Shown: positions 53,291 through 63,048, numbered from the stretch's first letter. The stretch: DNA of 64,000 nucleotides from Ga0077555 sp050250755 (GCA_050250755.1 JBFWOB010000014.1:62001-126000), one strand, 5' to 3'. Program-made: numbers and translations. The notes: generated from the sequence alone by a model not told the origin.

Positions 53291-54340
53291 TCAACCCTGG
53301 CTCACGGCGATGAGGCGCTGGAGCGCGCGCGCCGCCGCGCCTGTCTCTATCGATTTCGCCGCGAGCGCCACGCCTTCGCGTAGATTCGCGGCCCTGCCGC
53401 CCACGATGAGCGCCGCGGCCGAATTGAGCAGCACGATGTCTCGGAACGGCCCTGGCTCGCCCGCCAGCACAGCGCGGATGGCATTGGCATTGGTTTGCGC
53501 GTCACCGCCCTTCAAGTCGGAGAGCTTTGCCGGTGCCAATCCCGCATCCGCGGGAACGATCTCGAAGGCCTCTATCCGGCCGTTCTTCACCTCGGCGACG
53601 CGCGTGGTGCCCGTGGTGGTCAATTCGTCCAACCCATCGTGGCCATGCACGACCCATACATGCTCGGCGCCGAGCCCCTTCAGCACATTCGCGATGAGCT
53701 CCACCAGGTTCGGCGCGTAGACGCCAACGATCTGCCGTGTCACGCCGGCAGGATTGGAAATCGGACCGAGCACGTTGAAGAGGGTGCGTATGCCCAGCTC
53801 CGCGCGCACAGGCGCCCAGTGCTTCATGGCTGGATGATGCATCGGCGCCCACATGAAGCCGACGCCGGCCTCAGCAATTTCCCGCGCGACCGTATGAGGA
53901 TCGACGTCGAGTTTCACACCCAGAGCCGCCAGGACGTCAGACGCACCGGAAATCGACGACACGGACCGATTGCCGTGCTTGGCAACCCTCACCCCGGCGC
54001 CCGCCGTGACGAGCGATGCACACGTCGATACGTTGAACGTGCCCTGCCCATCGCCTCCGGTCCCGACAATATCGATCGCAGCAACCGGGGCCTCGACGCG
54101 CACCATGCGCGCCCGCATCATCTGCGCTGCGCCCGTTATCTCATCGACCGTTTCGCCTCGAACACGGAGCGCCATCAGGAAAGCACCCATCTGTGCTTGC
54201 GTGGCGTGGCCGTCCGTCATGATCTCGAGTGCCGCGCGGATCTCGTCCGGCGTCAGGGTTGTACCTGTCGAAACTTTCTGGATGAGGGTTCGGAGGGTTT
54301 GAGATGGCATCTGCGGACCTGGCTCGATGATGGCGTGCAT
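53291..54340 (-). CDS. trpD: Anthranilate phosphoribosyltransferase
   Basis: 349 residues. Motifs include ALRVRGETVDEITGAAQMM, the phosphoribosyl diphosphate site DIVGTGGDGQGTFNVST, VAKHGNRSVSSISGASDVL, and LGPISNPAGVTRQIVGVYA. It links anthranilate to PRPP in tryptophan synthesis. ATG 54340 follows AGGGA by about ten bases and is chosen over an alternative at 54310. trpG lies upstream with a 92-base gap; trpC is not adjacent. Confidence 0.96.
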   Translation of the reverse strand: MHAIIEPGPQMPSQTLRTLIQKVSTGTTLTPDEIRAALEIMTDGHATQAQMGAFLMALRVRGETVDEITGAAQMMRARMVRVEAPVAAIDIVGTGGDGQGTFNVSTCASLVTAGAGVRVAKHGNRSVSSISGASDVLAALGVKLDVDPHTVAREIAEAGVGFMWAPMHHPAMKHWAPVRAELGIRTLFNVLGPISNPAGVTRQIVGVYAPNLVELIANVLKGLGAEHVWVVHGHDGLDELTTTGTTRVAEVKNGRIEAFEIVPADAGLAPAKLSDLKGGDAQTNANAIRAVLAGEPGPFRDIVLLNSAAALIVGGRAANLREGVALAAKSIETGAAARALQRLIAVSQG

Positions 54341-54432
54341 TTGGGCTCGTCCCTTATTGCAGACGCCATCCCTTCCCCGAAAGGGGCGCAATGCCGCCGT
54401 ATCTCCGCAGGTGGGCCTCCGCCGGTAATGCT

Positions 54433-55047
54433 TCAGGCTGCCACGCGGGCAGTCGTGCGATTGCGCCGCTGCGGGTTCAATCCCGCGACTGCGAGAAAAT
54501 TGGCGAGAAGAGCATGCCCATGTTCGGAGGCGATGCTCTCTGGGTGAAACTGCACCCCATGCACCGGATGGGTGCGATGCTGCAGGCCCATGATGAGGCC
54601 ATCGTCCGTTTCGGCTGTGACTTGCAGGCATTCCGGCAGCGAGGCCCGATCCACGATCAGCGAGTGATAGCGCGTCACTTCGATATGTGACGGCAGACCC
54701 GAAAAGACGCCGGTCGGTTCGCAGCGCACTCTGGATAGCTTGCCGTGCATCGGCTGCGGCGCGCGAACCACCTTGCCGCCATAAGCCTGACCAATCGCCT
54801 GATGGCCGAGACAGACACCAAGGATTGGAATTGTTGCGCCGGCCTCACGGATCAGATCGACACAGATGCCCGCCTCAGTCGGCGTGCACGGCCCGGGTGA
54901 AAGCACGATCGCCTGTGGCTTCAGGGCTATCGCTTCGCCGACCGACATCTTGTCATTGCGAACGACCTGGGGAACGGTGCCCAGCTCGCCGAGATAGTGA
55001 ACCAAGTTGTAGGTGAAGCTATCGTAGTTATCGATCAGGAGGAGCAT
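54433..55047 (-). CDS. trpG: Anthranilate synthase component II (glutamine amidotransferase)
   Basis: 204 residues of class I amidotransferase. MLLLIDNYDSFTYNLVHYL starts the domain; the nucleophile is Cys79 in ILGVCLGHQ, and the catalytic His/Glu are in VQFHPESIASEHG. It supplies ammonia for anthranilate synthesis by TrpE, which is not in this window. AAGG lies about 11 bases before the ATG. It precedes trpD. Confidence 0.95.
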   Translation of the reverse strand: MLLLIDNYDSFTYNLVHYLGELGTVPQVVRNDKMSVGEAIALKPQAIVLSPGPCTPTEAGICVDLIREAGATIPILGVCLGHQAIGQAYGGKVVRAPQPMHGKLSRVRCEPTGVFSGLPSHIEVTRYHSLIVDRASLPECLQVTAETDDGLIMGLQHRTHPVHGVQFHPESIASEHGHALLANFLAVAGLNPQRRNRTTARVAA

Positions 55048-55160
55048 GCGCGGGGCCGCCTTGTAACGTGCCTATGAGCACATATTTCGAATAGCACGCC
55101 ATAAGACGCCGGCTCAACCGTTGCGGTATGTCCTGGGGTGCAATGCTGCCCTGCGTGTAG

Positions 55161-55541
55161 CTACTCCGCCTTCGGAAGAATTTCGAGAACGGTCTCGGGA
55201 GGGCGACAAACCCGAGCACCTAGCGACGTCACCACGACAGGCCGATTGAGCAAGATCGGATGCTGCTCCATGGCGTCGAGGATCTCATCGTCGGTAATGC
55301 CCTTTCGCCCGAGATCGAGCTCCGCATAGGGCGTCCCCTTCTCGCGCAGCAGTGCTGACAGTCCCGTACCCATCCGTTTCGCCAACGCTCTCAGGGTCTG
55401 CCGATCGGGTGGCGTCTTCAGATATTCGACCACACGGGGCTCGATGCCGCGCTCGCGCAACAACTCCAACGTCTTTCGCGAACTGCCGCATTTCGGATTG
55501 TGATAGATCACGATCTCGGACGGCTTCGATTGCGCAGGCAT
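55161..55541 (-). CDS. ArsC/Spx-fold arsenate reductase-like protein
   Basis: 126 residues. The ArsC motif NPKCGSSRKTLELLRERG contains the reactive Cys18, and DDEILDAMEQHPILLNRPVV contains the conserved arginine. This is the glutaredoxin-linked arsenate reductase family (YfgD-like included). No arsenite exporter or ars regulator is adjacent, so arsenic resistance is not certain. GGAAGGAATGTC precedes the ATG. It lies upstream of trpG on the same strand. Confidence 0.9.
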   Translation of the reverse strand: MPAQSKPSEIVIYHNPKCGSSRKTLELLRERGIEPRVVEYLKTPPDRQTLRALAKRMGTGLSALLREKGTPYAELDLGRKGITDDEILDAMEQHPILLNRPVVVTSLGARVCRPPETVLEILPKAE

Positions 55542-55698
55542 GCGGACATTCCTTCCGAATGGAGAGAGTTCGCAGGCGCTGCCACGGGCGCACGCCCGTG
55601 GCTACGAGGCCATCAGAGCCCTCTCGACATTGACACGTTCTATCGGCTGTGGTCGCAGTCAAGACCAGACACTAGCAATCCGCTTGGGAGCAAACCAG

Positions 55699-57129
55699 AT
55701 GAGCCAAACGCACGCCTCCGAGTTCTTCATCAACGGCGGGTGGGTCGCGCCAGCGTCGCCGCGCAAGATCGCCGTGATCGACCCCGGTACCGAGGCAGCG
55801 TTGGGCGATGTGGCGCTCGGCTCGGCCGCCGATGTGGACAAGGCCGTCGCTGCGGCACGAGCTGCATTTCCGGGCTTCTCCACTATGCCAGTAGAGGAGC
55901 GCGCTGCCCTGCTTGGCCGCATTGCGGACGTCTACAAGAAGCGCTTTGGCGAAATGGGCCAGACGATCAGCGCCGAGATGGGCGCGCCGATCTCATTCGC
56001 GACACGGTTTCAGGCGGGCGCAGGCATGGGCCACTTCCGTGTCGCGCGTGATCTCCTGAAGGACTTCCCCTTCATCGAGCGCGAAGGCTCGACCGAAATC
56101 GTACGAGAGCCGATCGGCGTCGTTGGCATGATTACGCCCTGGAATTGGCCCGCCAATCAGATCTGCTGCAAAGTCGCCGCCGCGCTCGCTGCTGGTTGCA
56201 CGATGGTGCTAAAGCCGTCCGAAGTTGCCCCCTACTCCGCCCTGCTGATCGCGGAAATCCTCGACGAAGCAGGTGTGCCGAAGGGCGTCTTCAATCTGGT
56301 CAATGGCGACGCGGAAGTCGGGCAGGCCATCGCCTCGCACCCGGACATCGATTGCGTATCCTTCACCGGCTCGACGCGCGCCGGCGTCGACGTTGCGATC
56401 AAGGCTGCGCCGACGGTGAAGCGGGTCGGACAGGAGCTCGGCGGCAAGTCGGCCAACATCATCCTCGACGATGACGGCTTCGAGAAAGCCGTGACGGATG
56501 GCGTGACGCTGTGCTTCCGGAATTCCGGCCAGTCGTGTAACGCGCCGACGCGGATGCTGGTGCCGGCATCGCGCATGGCCGAGGCCTCTGCCATAGCAAA
56601 GGGCGTGGCGGAACGCATGAAGGTGGGTTCGCCGGCTGATCCCGCCACCGAAATGGGTCCGGTCGTCTCCGAGGTGCAGTGGAAGAAGATCCAAGCACTG
56701 ATTGAAAGCGGCATTAAAGACGGTGCCGAGGTCGCGGCAGGTGGCGCTGGACGTCCGCAGGCACTCGATAAAGGCTACTACGTGAAGCCGACCGTGTTCA
56801 CGGGCGTCACGCCGGACATGACGGTCGCGCGGGAGGAGATCTTCGGGCCCGTGCTCGCGATCATGCCGTACAAGGATGTCGATGACGCGGTGCGTATCGC
56901 CAACGATCATCCGTTCGGGCTTGCGGCCTATGTCTCGGGAACGGACGCTCCTGCCGCCACGAAGATCGCGCGGCAGCTACGGGCCGGAATGGTGACGGTC
57001 AACATGGCGCCGGCCGATCCGAAAGCCCCGTTCGGCGGCTATCGCCAGTCCGGAAACGGCCGCGAGTGGGGGCGCTTCGGCATCGAGGAGTATCTCGAGA
57101 CGAAAGCAGTATTGGGCGCCGCCGACTGA
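55699..57129 (+). CDS. Aldehyde dehydrogenase family protein
   Basis: 476 residues. Catalytic Glu246 lies in GQELGGKSANII and the nucleophile Cys280 in NSGQSCNAPTR. The NAD-site turn is VSFTGSTRAG, and GMITPWNWPANQICCKVAAA is typical. It oxidises an unknown aldehyde to the acid with NAD(P). GGGAG eight bases before ATG 55699 defines the start. A terminator follows. It stands at the head of a set of oxidoreductases and transporters. Confidence 0.94.
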   Translation: MSQTHASEFFINGGWVAPASPRKIAVIDPGTEAALGDVALGSAADVDKAVAAARAAFPGFSTMPVEERAALLGRIADVYKKRFGEMGQTISAEMGAPISFATRFQAGAGMGHFRVARDLLKDFPFIEREGSTEIVREPIGVVGMITPWNWPANQICCKVAAALAAGCTMVLKPSEVAPYSALLIAEILDEAGVPKGVFNLVNGDAEVGQAIASHPDIDCVSFTGSTRAGVDVAIKAAPTVKRVGQELGGKSANIILDDDGFEKAVTDGVTLCFRNSGQSCNAPTRMLVPASRMAEASAIAKGVAERMKVGSPADPATEMGPVVSEVQWKKIQALIESGIKDGAEVAAGGAGRPQALDKGYYVKPTVFTGVTPDMTVAREEIFGPVLAIMPYKDVDDAVRIANDHPFGLAAYVSGTDAPAATKIARQLRAGMVTVNMAPADPKAPFGGYRQSGNGREWGRFGIEEYLETKAVLGAAD

Positions 57130-57456
57130 TCTTTTGAAGCTGCCAAGGCCGGGGCGGGACAGCGAGAATGGATCGCTTTCCCGCCCTTTTTGCGCGCGCT
57201 TCATTCCGCCCTTCGGCTCGTTCGCGCCGTTAGCGGATTGAGGCCGCCGTCGCCAGAGGGGAATCCTAGGGCGCACTCACTTTAGATGGGAGATGGCCTC
57301 TCTTGCGAAGCTGCCCAATTAATGAGGCTTTCCTACCGGCACATTCCCCTCCCCCTCGCGGGGGGAGATGAGGCTGTGTTTGTTCCCAGAGGAACCCCGA
57401 GGGGAGTGGTGGCAGAGCCTAGAACGCTGGAAGGGCGAATTTCGCGATCATCACAC
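57130..57456. other. 327-base gap holding the terminator and an extragenic palindrome
   Basis: Besides the terminator, CCCTCCCCCTCGCGGGGGGA at about 57349-57368 forms a GC-rich palindrome, of the kind scattered as extragenic repeats in many Rhizobiales genomes; only one copy is noticed in this window. No gene is seen. Confidence 0.4.
57152..57191 (+). terminator. Rho-independent terminator after the aldehyde dehydrogenase gene
   Basis: GGGCGGGA (57152-57159) pairs with TCCCGCCC (57179-57186), with an inner AGCGA/TCGCT pair (57161-57165 and 57173-57177), and is directly followed by five T (57187-57191). It begins about 20 bases after the stop codon. Confidence 0.85.
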
Positions 57457-58671
57457 CTAGCCCCGGTCGTTCTCCAACCTCGGCAGGAACCACGCGAGAA
57501 GACCGATCAACGGCAAAAAAGCGCACATCCGGTAGACTGTCTCGATGCTGGTCCAGTCGGCGATCTGACCGAGCGCCGCTGCGCTCAACGCGCCGAGGCC
57601 GAACGTGACGCCATAGAAGAGACCAGCCGTCATGCCGACGTTACCGGGCAGCAGCTCGAGGGCATAAACCAGGATCGCCGGAAATGCGCTCGACATGATG
57701 GCGCCGATGATAATCGTGAGCGCGATCGTCCATCCGAGATCAACCCAGGGCAGTAGCAGTGTGAACGGCAGCGCGCCCAGGATCGAGATCCAGATGATCG
57801 CGCGTCGTCCGATGATGTCGCCAATATAACCACCGATCAATGCGCCTACGACCTGCGAGATCAGGAACACGAACAGCAGCAACTGCGAGCCCTGCACGGT
57901 GACCTGAAAGCGATCGATCAGGTAGAATGTGTAATACGAGGTCAGGCTGGCGGTGTAGGCGCTCTTCGAAAACATCAGCACGAAAAGAATGATAACCGCC
58001 AATGCAACGCCCGGCGCGAGCGCGCCGCCACCGCCAAGTCCGCCCGCCTTGCCGCCCGATGTCTTCGGTCCAAGCGCGGCGTACCAGCGGCCGACCCAGG
58101 CCAGCAGCATCATCGCGATCAATACGGCGACCGAGAACCAGATGAGGCTGCGCTGACCGAAGGGCGCAACGATGAGAGCCGCGAGCAGCGGGCCGACGGC
58201 CGACCCCGACTGCCCGCCAACCTGAAATAGCGACTGAGTGAAACCCAGCCGGTTTCCGGCTGCCAAGCGGGCCATGCGTACGGCTTCGGGATGGAAAATC
58301 GACGAGCCCAGCCCGATCAGCATGGCGCCAATGAACAGCATGCCGTAGCTGTGCGCGGTGGCCAGCAGAACGAGGCCGACCAGCGTCGAACCCATCCCTA
58401 CGGCGAGCGAATAGGGCATGGGACGGCGATCGGTGATCATGCCGACGACCGGCTGCAGCAAGGACGCGGTAAACTGGAAGGCGAGTGTCAGCAGGCCGAT
58501 CTGCCCGAAATCGAGCGCATACGTCTCCTTGATGATCGGATAGATCGCCGGCAGCAACGCCTGTGTCATATCATTGAGGAAGTGCGCAAAACAGAGCGCC
58601 GCGACAATAGAGTAGGTAGCTCCCCGCACCGAGGGGAGCGAAGCGGCGGGGGCGGCAGCAGTCGTGCGCAT
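57457..58671 (-). CDS. MFS transporter, Fsr (fosmidomycin resistance)-like
   Basis: 404 residues with about 12 membrane helices. IVAALCFAHFLNDMTQALLP, AIYPIIKETYALDFGQIGLL and LQPVVGMITDRRPMPYSLAV match the Fsr group of major facilitator transporters. SSIFHPEAVRMARLAAGNR is another Fsr mark. It probably exports a drug or metabolite. ATG 58671 has GAGGG about eight bases upstream; longer in-frame starts lack support. It diverges from the LLM monooxygenase gene. Confidence 0.92.
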   Translation of the reverse strand: MRTTAAAPAASLPSVRGATYSIVAALCFAHFLNDMTQALLPAIYPIIKETYALDFGQIGLLTLAFQFTASLLQPVVGMITDRRPMPYSLAVGMGSTLVGLVLLATAHSYGMLFIGAMLIGLGSSIFHPEAVRMARLAAGNRLGFTQSLFQVGGQSGSAVGPLLAALIVAPFGQRSLIWFSVAVLIAMMLLAWVGRWYAALGPKTSGGKAGGLGGGGALAPGVALAVIILFVLMFSKSAYTASLTSYYTFYLIDRFQVTVQGSQLLLFVFLISQVVGALIGGYIGDIIGRRAIIWISILGALPFTLLLPWVDLGWTIALTIIIGAIMSSAFPAILVYALELLPGNVGMTAGLFYGVTFGLGALSAAALGQIADWTSIETVYRMCAFLPLIGLLAWFLPRLENDRG

Positions 58672-58891
58672 GAAATGCCCTCGATGATGGCGGACGGCGG
58701 CGCGAGGCTTTGCCGAAGTCGGCTCCGTTCGCTGCGTATCGGGGCCGCACTCTCTGGTAGGAATCTGCCCGTGGTCAAGGCACAAGTTGCCGTAGATATA
58801 CGGGCATGCGTTTCTTGCAGATCTTGATCGCCCGCGGGGCTTGCGCTGAAGTGCCTCTTCCACTCTGCCACGACACCAAGGAGGTCGCACG

Positions 58892-59968
58892 ATGCGCCCA
58901 CTCGAATTCGGCTGGTTTCTACCGACGCGCGGCGACACCGACGATTATGGCGACCCCCTGAAGGTTGCGGCCGGAATGGAGATGTTCACGCGGGTGGCCC
59001 AGGCGGCCGAAGCGGCGCACTTCGAGTACATGCTCGTTCCGGTGGGCCACCAATGCTGGGATGCCTGGATGACGGGCGCTCTGATGATCGGGCAGACAAA
59101 GAAGATGCGGATGCTCGTCGCAGCCCGGCCGAGCTACATCAATCCTGTCCTGCTCGCCAAGATGATCTCGACCTGCGACCAGCTTTCCGGCGGACGCATC
59201 TCCGTCAACCTCATTGCGGGCCAGAGCGAGCAGGAGAACATCGCCGAGGGCGTCAAATGGTCGAAGGAAGAGCGCTACGAGATCATGGACGAGGAAGTCT
59301 CGATCCTGAAGGCGCTATGGACCCAAGGCGACGGCCGGACCGACTGGAATGGAAAATACTATACCTTGAAGCAAGCCGAGCTGACGCCGAAGCCGTACCA
59401 GAAGCCTCATCCGAGCTTCTACCTTGGCGGCGGATCGCGCCAGGCTTGGGAACTCTCGGCCAAGCACTCTGACGTCCATCTCTTCTGGGGCGACACCTAC
59501 GAGACGATCGTGGCCCACATGAAAACCTTGCGCGAGATAGCCGGCAAGCATAACCGCCAGGATAAGCTCGGCTTCGGAATGCGGCTTCAGATCATCTGCC
59601 GCGAGACCGAGAAGGACGCGTGGGATGCGGCTGACGCATTGATTTGCAATGTCGGCGCCGAACGCGAGGCGTACATCAAGACCTACTACGCTACGTCCGA
59701 GGCAAACCGGCGTGTGCAAGCGCTGCGCGCCAAGGGGGACGTCATCGCGCCCAACCTATGGGTGGGGCTTGCGAAAGCACGACCGGGCGCCGGTGTCGTC
59801 ATCGTCGGCAATCCCGAACAGTGCGCCAACGTCCTGCAGAACTTCATCGAACTCGGCTGCCACTCGTTCTGCCTTTCGGGCTATCTGCACGATGCCGAGG
59901 CTGAGCGCTTCGATCGAATGGTCCGCCCGATCCTGCTGGACCGGAACCGGCAGCGGATGGCGGCCTAG
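58892..59968 (+). CDS. SsuD-like LLM-class flavin-dependent monooxygenase
   Basis: 358 residues of the alkanesulfonate monooxygenase-like group. It starts LEFGWFLPTRGDTDDYGDPL, with RMLVAARPSYINPVLLAKM, LSGGRISVNLIAGQSEQENI and a C-terminal VGNPEQCANVLQNFIELG. SsuD uses reduced FMN to release sulfite from alkanesulfonates; no ssu transporter or flavin reductase is adjacent here, so the substrate is unproven. AAGGAGG lies seven bases before the ATG. Confidence 0.9.
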   Translation: MRPLEFGWFLPTRGDTDDYGDPLKVAAGMEMFTRVAQAAEAAHFEYMLVPVGHQCWDAWMTGALMIGQTKKMRMLVAARPSYINPVLLAKMISTCDQLSGGRISVNLIAGQSEQENIAEGVKWSKEERYEIMDEEVSILKALWTQGDGRTDWNGKYYTLKQAELTPKPYQKPHPSFYLGGGSRQAWELSAKHSDVHLFWGDTYETIVAHMKTLREIAGKHNRQDKLGFGMRLQIICRETEKDAWDAADALICNVGAEREAYIKTYYATSEANRRVQALRAKGDVIAPNLWVGLAKARPGAGVVIVGNPEQCANVLQNFIELGCHSFCLSGYLHDAEAERFDRMVRPILLDRNRQRMAA

Positions 59969-60068
59969 AGGTCTTCGCCGCGCCGCCGGCGTAGCGGATC
60001 CTCGTTGCGTGCGCGCGGAAGCTGGAGCGCACACGCGGATGCGCCCTCCGGCCAACGCACTCCCGTCG

Positions 60069-60971
60069 CTATGATGCAAGCAGCCCGAGTTCGCGAACGA
60101 GGTCGGGATTATCTTGGACCGAGGTCAGATCCTGCGTCGTCACACGTCGCAAATCGCGCTTGTGCATGTGGTCCGCATAAGGCCGGCCGCGGTGCAGCGT
60201 GCAACGATTGTCCCAGATGACGAGATCGCCGACTTGCCAGCGGTGCGCGTACGTGAAGCGCTCCCGCGTCGCATGCTCCATCAGATCGCGAATGAGAAGG
60301 CGGCCCTCGGGCACCGGCCAGTCTACAACATGCGACGCGTGCGAACCGAGATAGAGCGTCTTTCGACCCGATCCCGGATGAGTGCGTACGATCGGATGCT
60401 GCACGTCAGGCAGGCTCTTGCGTTCCGCTTCCGTGTAGTCGGTATGCCCAAGCTGCCCGCGCGAATGGAAAATCGAGTGCACGGCCGTCAGCGGCTCGAT
60501 CGCTGTCTTCGTCTCGGCGTCGAGCGCATCGTATGCTGCCCTTAGGTCGGCAAATTCGGTATCGCCGCCCTTGGGCGGCACGACGTGCGCGAAGAGCATC
60601 GACAGGGCGCCAGAAATCGGACGAAACGATGCGTCGGAATGCCAGAGCTGATTGCCCAGGGCATCGAGCCGCATGTGGTCGCCCCTGCTGCGCAAGTCGT
60701 TCTGCACGTTGAGGTTCGAAATATCCGCCACTTCTGCATGCTTAAGCCGACCGTCTACGCGCCGTTTGCGTGGCGGCGCAATGGAACCGAAGCGATGTCC
60801 AAGGGCCAGGAGCTGATCGTCGTCCAACGATTGACCGTGAAAGACCAGCACGCTGTAGCGATCTATCGCGCGCTCGATCTCGGCTCGCGTGTCATCGCTG
60901 AGAGAAGCCAGATCCACCCCATCGATCTCGGCAACGAAGAGCGGGTGCAATTGACGAATTTGCATGGCCAT
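60069..60971 (-). CDS. TfdA/TauD-like Fe(II)/2-oxoglutarate dioxygenase
   Basis: 300 residues. The metal triad is His111, Asp113 (LWHSDASF) and His260 (NRCTLHRGRPY); the arginine for 2-oxoglutarate lies in KRDLRRVTT. Many stretches (SVLVFHGQ, NQLWHSD, PPKGGDTEFADLRAAYDAL, RTHPGSGRKTLYLGSHASHV) resemble the 2,4-dichlorophenoxyacetate dioxygenase TfdA more than TauD. It may attack aryloxyalkanoates or another ether or sulfonate. GGAGG eight bases before ATG 60971 decides the start. It converges on the LLM monooxygenase gene. Confidence 0.9.
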   Translation of the reverse strand: MAMQIRQLHPLFVAEIDGVDLASLSDDTRAEIERAIDRYSVLVFHGQSLDDDQLLALGHRFGSIAPPRKRRVDGRLKHAEVADISNLNVQNDLRSRGDHMRLDALGNQLWHSDASFRPISGALSMLFAHVVPPKGGDTEFADLRAAYDALDAETKTAIEPLTAVHSIFHSRGQLGHTDYTEAERKSLPDVQHPIVRTHPGSGRKTLYLGSHASHVVDWPVPEGRLLIRDLMEHATRERFTYAHRWQVGDLVIWDNRCTLHRGRPYADHMHKRDLRRVTTQDLTSVQDNPDLVRELGLLAS

Positions 60972-61127
60972 GAATCGTTCCTCCGCGACAGCCCCTTCGG
61001 CGTTGGGGCCTCTTTGTAAACAGACTGCCGAAGACCTTCTTTCCACGCTAGCGGAATCGACGTCGAAACCCGTTGACAGCACGCGCCCTCACGGCCGATC
61101 TCAGGGCGAGACTTGACGGAGGGACGG

Positions 61128-61910
61128 ATGCGGATCGCCACCTGGAACATCAATGGCGTCAAGGCGCGGATCGAATCGCTCCTCACCTGGCTCCGATCCG
61201 CCGAGCCCGATGTGGTCTGCCTGCAGGAGATCAAGACCGTCGACGAGGGCTTCCCGGCGCTGGAGATCGAGTCGCTCGGCTACAACGTCGCGGTCCATGG
61301 GCAGAAGGGGTTCAATGGCGTCGCGATTCTCTCGAAGCACGCGATCGAGGACGTGCAGCGCGGCCTTCCTGGCGATCCTGACGATCCTCAATCGCGCTAT
61401 ATCGAAGCCTTGATCTCCGCGGGCGAGCGCGTCGTGCGCGTGGGTGGGCTCTACCTACCGAACGGCAACCCAATCGGTAGCGATAAGTTCGCCTATAAGC
61501 TGGCGTGGCTCGATCGGTTCGAAGCGCATGCGCGGTCGCTGCTCGCGCTCGAGGAGCCGCTGGTTCTATGCGGAGACTACAACATCATTCCCGAGCCCGA
61601 GGACGCGAAGACCCCCGCGTCATGGGTCAATGACGCGTTGTTTCAACCGGAGTCCCGCCGCGCATGGCGGCGGCTGCTCGCGCTCGGACTGACGGATGCG
61701 GTGCGCGCCGTCCATCCAGAACAGGGTGTCTATACGTTCTGGGACTATCAGGCCGGCGCGTGGCAGAAGGACAACGGCATCCGCATCGATCACCTGCTGC
61801 TTTCACCGTGGGCAGCGGACCGGTTGGTCGATGCTTCGGTCGATCGCACACCGCGTGGGTGGGAAAAGCCGTCAGATCATACGCCGGCGTGGGTCGAACT
61901 CGCGTTATGA
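61128..61910 (+). CDS. xthA: Exodeoxyribonuclease III (AP endonuclease)
   Basis: 260 residues of the endonuclease/exonuclease/phosphatase fold. Asn7 in MRIATWNINGVKAR, Glu34 in VCLQEIKT, LCGDYNIIPEPEDAK, and KPSDHTPAWVEL carry the catalytic Asp, Asn and His. It cuts at abasic sites in base excision repair. ATG 61128 with GGAGGGACGG just upstream is used rather than TTG 61113. It diverges from the TfdA-like gene. Confidence 0.95.
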   Translation: MRIATWNINGVKARIESLLTWLRSAEPDVVCLQEIKTVDEGFPALEIESLGYNVAVHGQKGFNGVAILSKHAIEDVQRGLPGDPDDPQSRYIEALISAGERVVRVGGLYLPNGNPIGSDKFAYKLAWLDRFEAHARSLLALEEPLVLCGDYNIIPEPEDAKTPASWVNDALFQPESRRAWRRLLALGLTDAVRAVHPEQGVYTFWDYQAGAWQKDNGIRIDHLLLSPWAADRLVDASVDRTPRGWEKPSDHTPAWVELAL

Positions 61911-61986
61911 CTCCGCCCGGGAGGCGCCGGCCTCGCAGGTTCGATTAACGAATACGACACTCAATCGTTTTGCGAGCGGCGGCGCC

Positions 61987-63048
61987 CTATCGCGTCTCGC
62001 GCTGTCCATTGGCACCGACCCCGATGACGCCACCCTGCATCACGCCCGAACGTGGCGTCGCCAGCGAATTGCGCGTAATGGGCGCCTCATTCGTAGCACG
62101 ACTTTCACGAGGAAGCGTGGGCAGAGGCGTTCCGTCCGAACAGGTCCGCATCGCACGTGGCGCCATTCCGATCGAATCTTGCGGCTCGGCACCCGGGCGT
62201 GGCGCGTATCTATGCCGGAAAGAGGCGACGAGTGCCTCAGATTGGCGCCGAACACCGGCAGACATGCCACAGAAGATGCTTTGATAGATATCCTCGATCC
62301 AGATCCGCTCATGTGCTGGCGCGTTCTCGACGGCGAGCGTGATCAACGCCAAGGCCCGACCTTCGTCGTGGGGAAGGCCACCTTTGGCGCGCCAATAGAG
62401 ATCGGCAAGAAACGCTTGCGCGCTGGCATGTCCGACCTGGGCGAGCGTGGAGAGACGACTGGTCGCCTGCCGATGATTGATCTCGACCCCCTCGCCCGTC
62501 AGATAGAGCTTCGCGAGTTCGAATTGCGCGTCCTGATCCCGAAAGAACGTCGCTGCTTCCTGAAAGAGGTTCGCGGCTCGTTCCGGATTTGGTTTCAGCG
62601 CAATTTCCGGGAGCCCGCGCAGGGTGTAGCGAGCCAGTGACGTGAGGGATTTGCCGACGTATCGGGCGAGAGGATCATCGTCGACGTCGATGACGGTGGA
62701 ATACTGCTGAACAATGCCGCTGTAGAGCTTGTAGGCGTTGGGGTGGTTCGTGATCGGGCTCGACGGATCTTCGTAAAGGCGGGCCAGGAAGTATTGCCCA
62801 AGCAGCGAGCCGCGATCGGCGCCATAGGTCAACGCCTGCTCGGCCAGCGTGTACATGCCGCTGCGATAGGCATTGATGCCCTGCTCCACCGCCGCCTCCG
62901 GCGAAACGAACCTTAGGGAATCGCGCGCCAGAGCAGGCACAGATGCCGCTCCAATCAGCACGCCGAGACCCACCGCTATACGCGCGGCGACTCTATTGAT
63001 GTGCGTCGCAGACAACTTTCGCCTTTCCGCCAGGCTGAGCAATCTCAT
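61987..63048 (-). CDS. exoR: ExoR-like Sel1-repeat periplasmic protein
   Basis: 353 residues. A signal peptide lies at about 18-42 (ARIAVGLGVLIGAASVPALA), after a basic N-terminus. Sel1-like helical repeats follow (DAQFELAKLYLTGEGVEIN, ASAQAFLADLYWRAKGGLPH). The C-terminus is a low-complexity Arg/Ala/Pro tail. This matches ExoR of Rhizobiales, the periplasmic inhibitor of the ExoS/ChvI two-component system that controls exopolysaccharide. The protein is longer than the about 268 residues of Sinorhizobium ExoR because of the tail. Other Sel1-repeat exported proteins remain possible. Confidence 0.8.
   Translation of the reverse strand: MRLLSLAERRKLSATHINRVAARIAVGLGVLIGAASVPALARDSLRFVSPEAAVEQGINAYRSGMYTLAEQALTYGADRGSLLGQYFLARLYEDPSSPITNHPNAYKLYSGIVQQYSTVIDVDDDPLARYVGKSLTSLARYTLRGLPEIALKPNPERAANLFQEAATFFRDQDAQFELAKLYLTGEGVEINHRQATSRLSTLAQVGHASAQAFLADLYWRAKGGLPHDEGRALALITLAVENAPAHERIWIEDIYQSIFCGMSAGVRRQSEALVASFRHRYAPRPGAEPQDSIGMAPRAMRTCSDGTPLPTLPRESRATNEAPITRNSLATPRSGVMQGGVIGVGANGQRETR

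Noticed and set aside
57345..57372. GC-rich palindrome as a terminator of the MFS gene
   Set aside because: It is beyond the gene end on the minus strand without a T-run, and it looks like an extragenic repeat instead.
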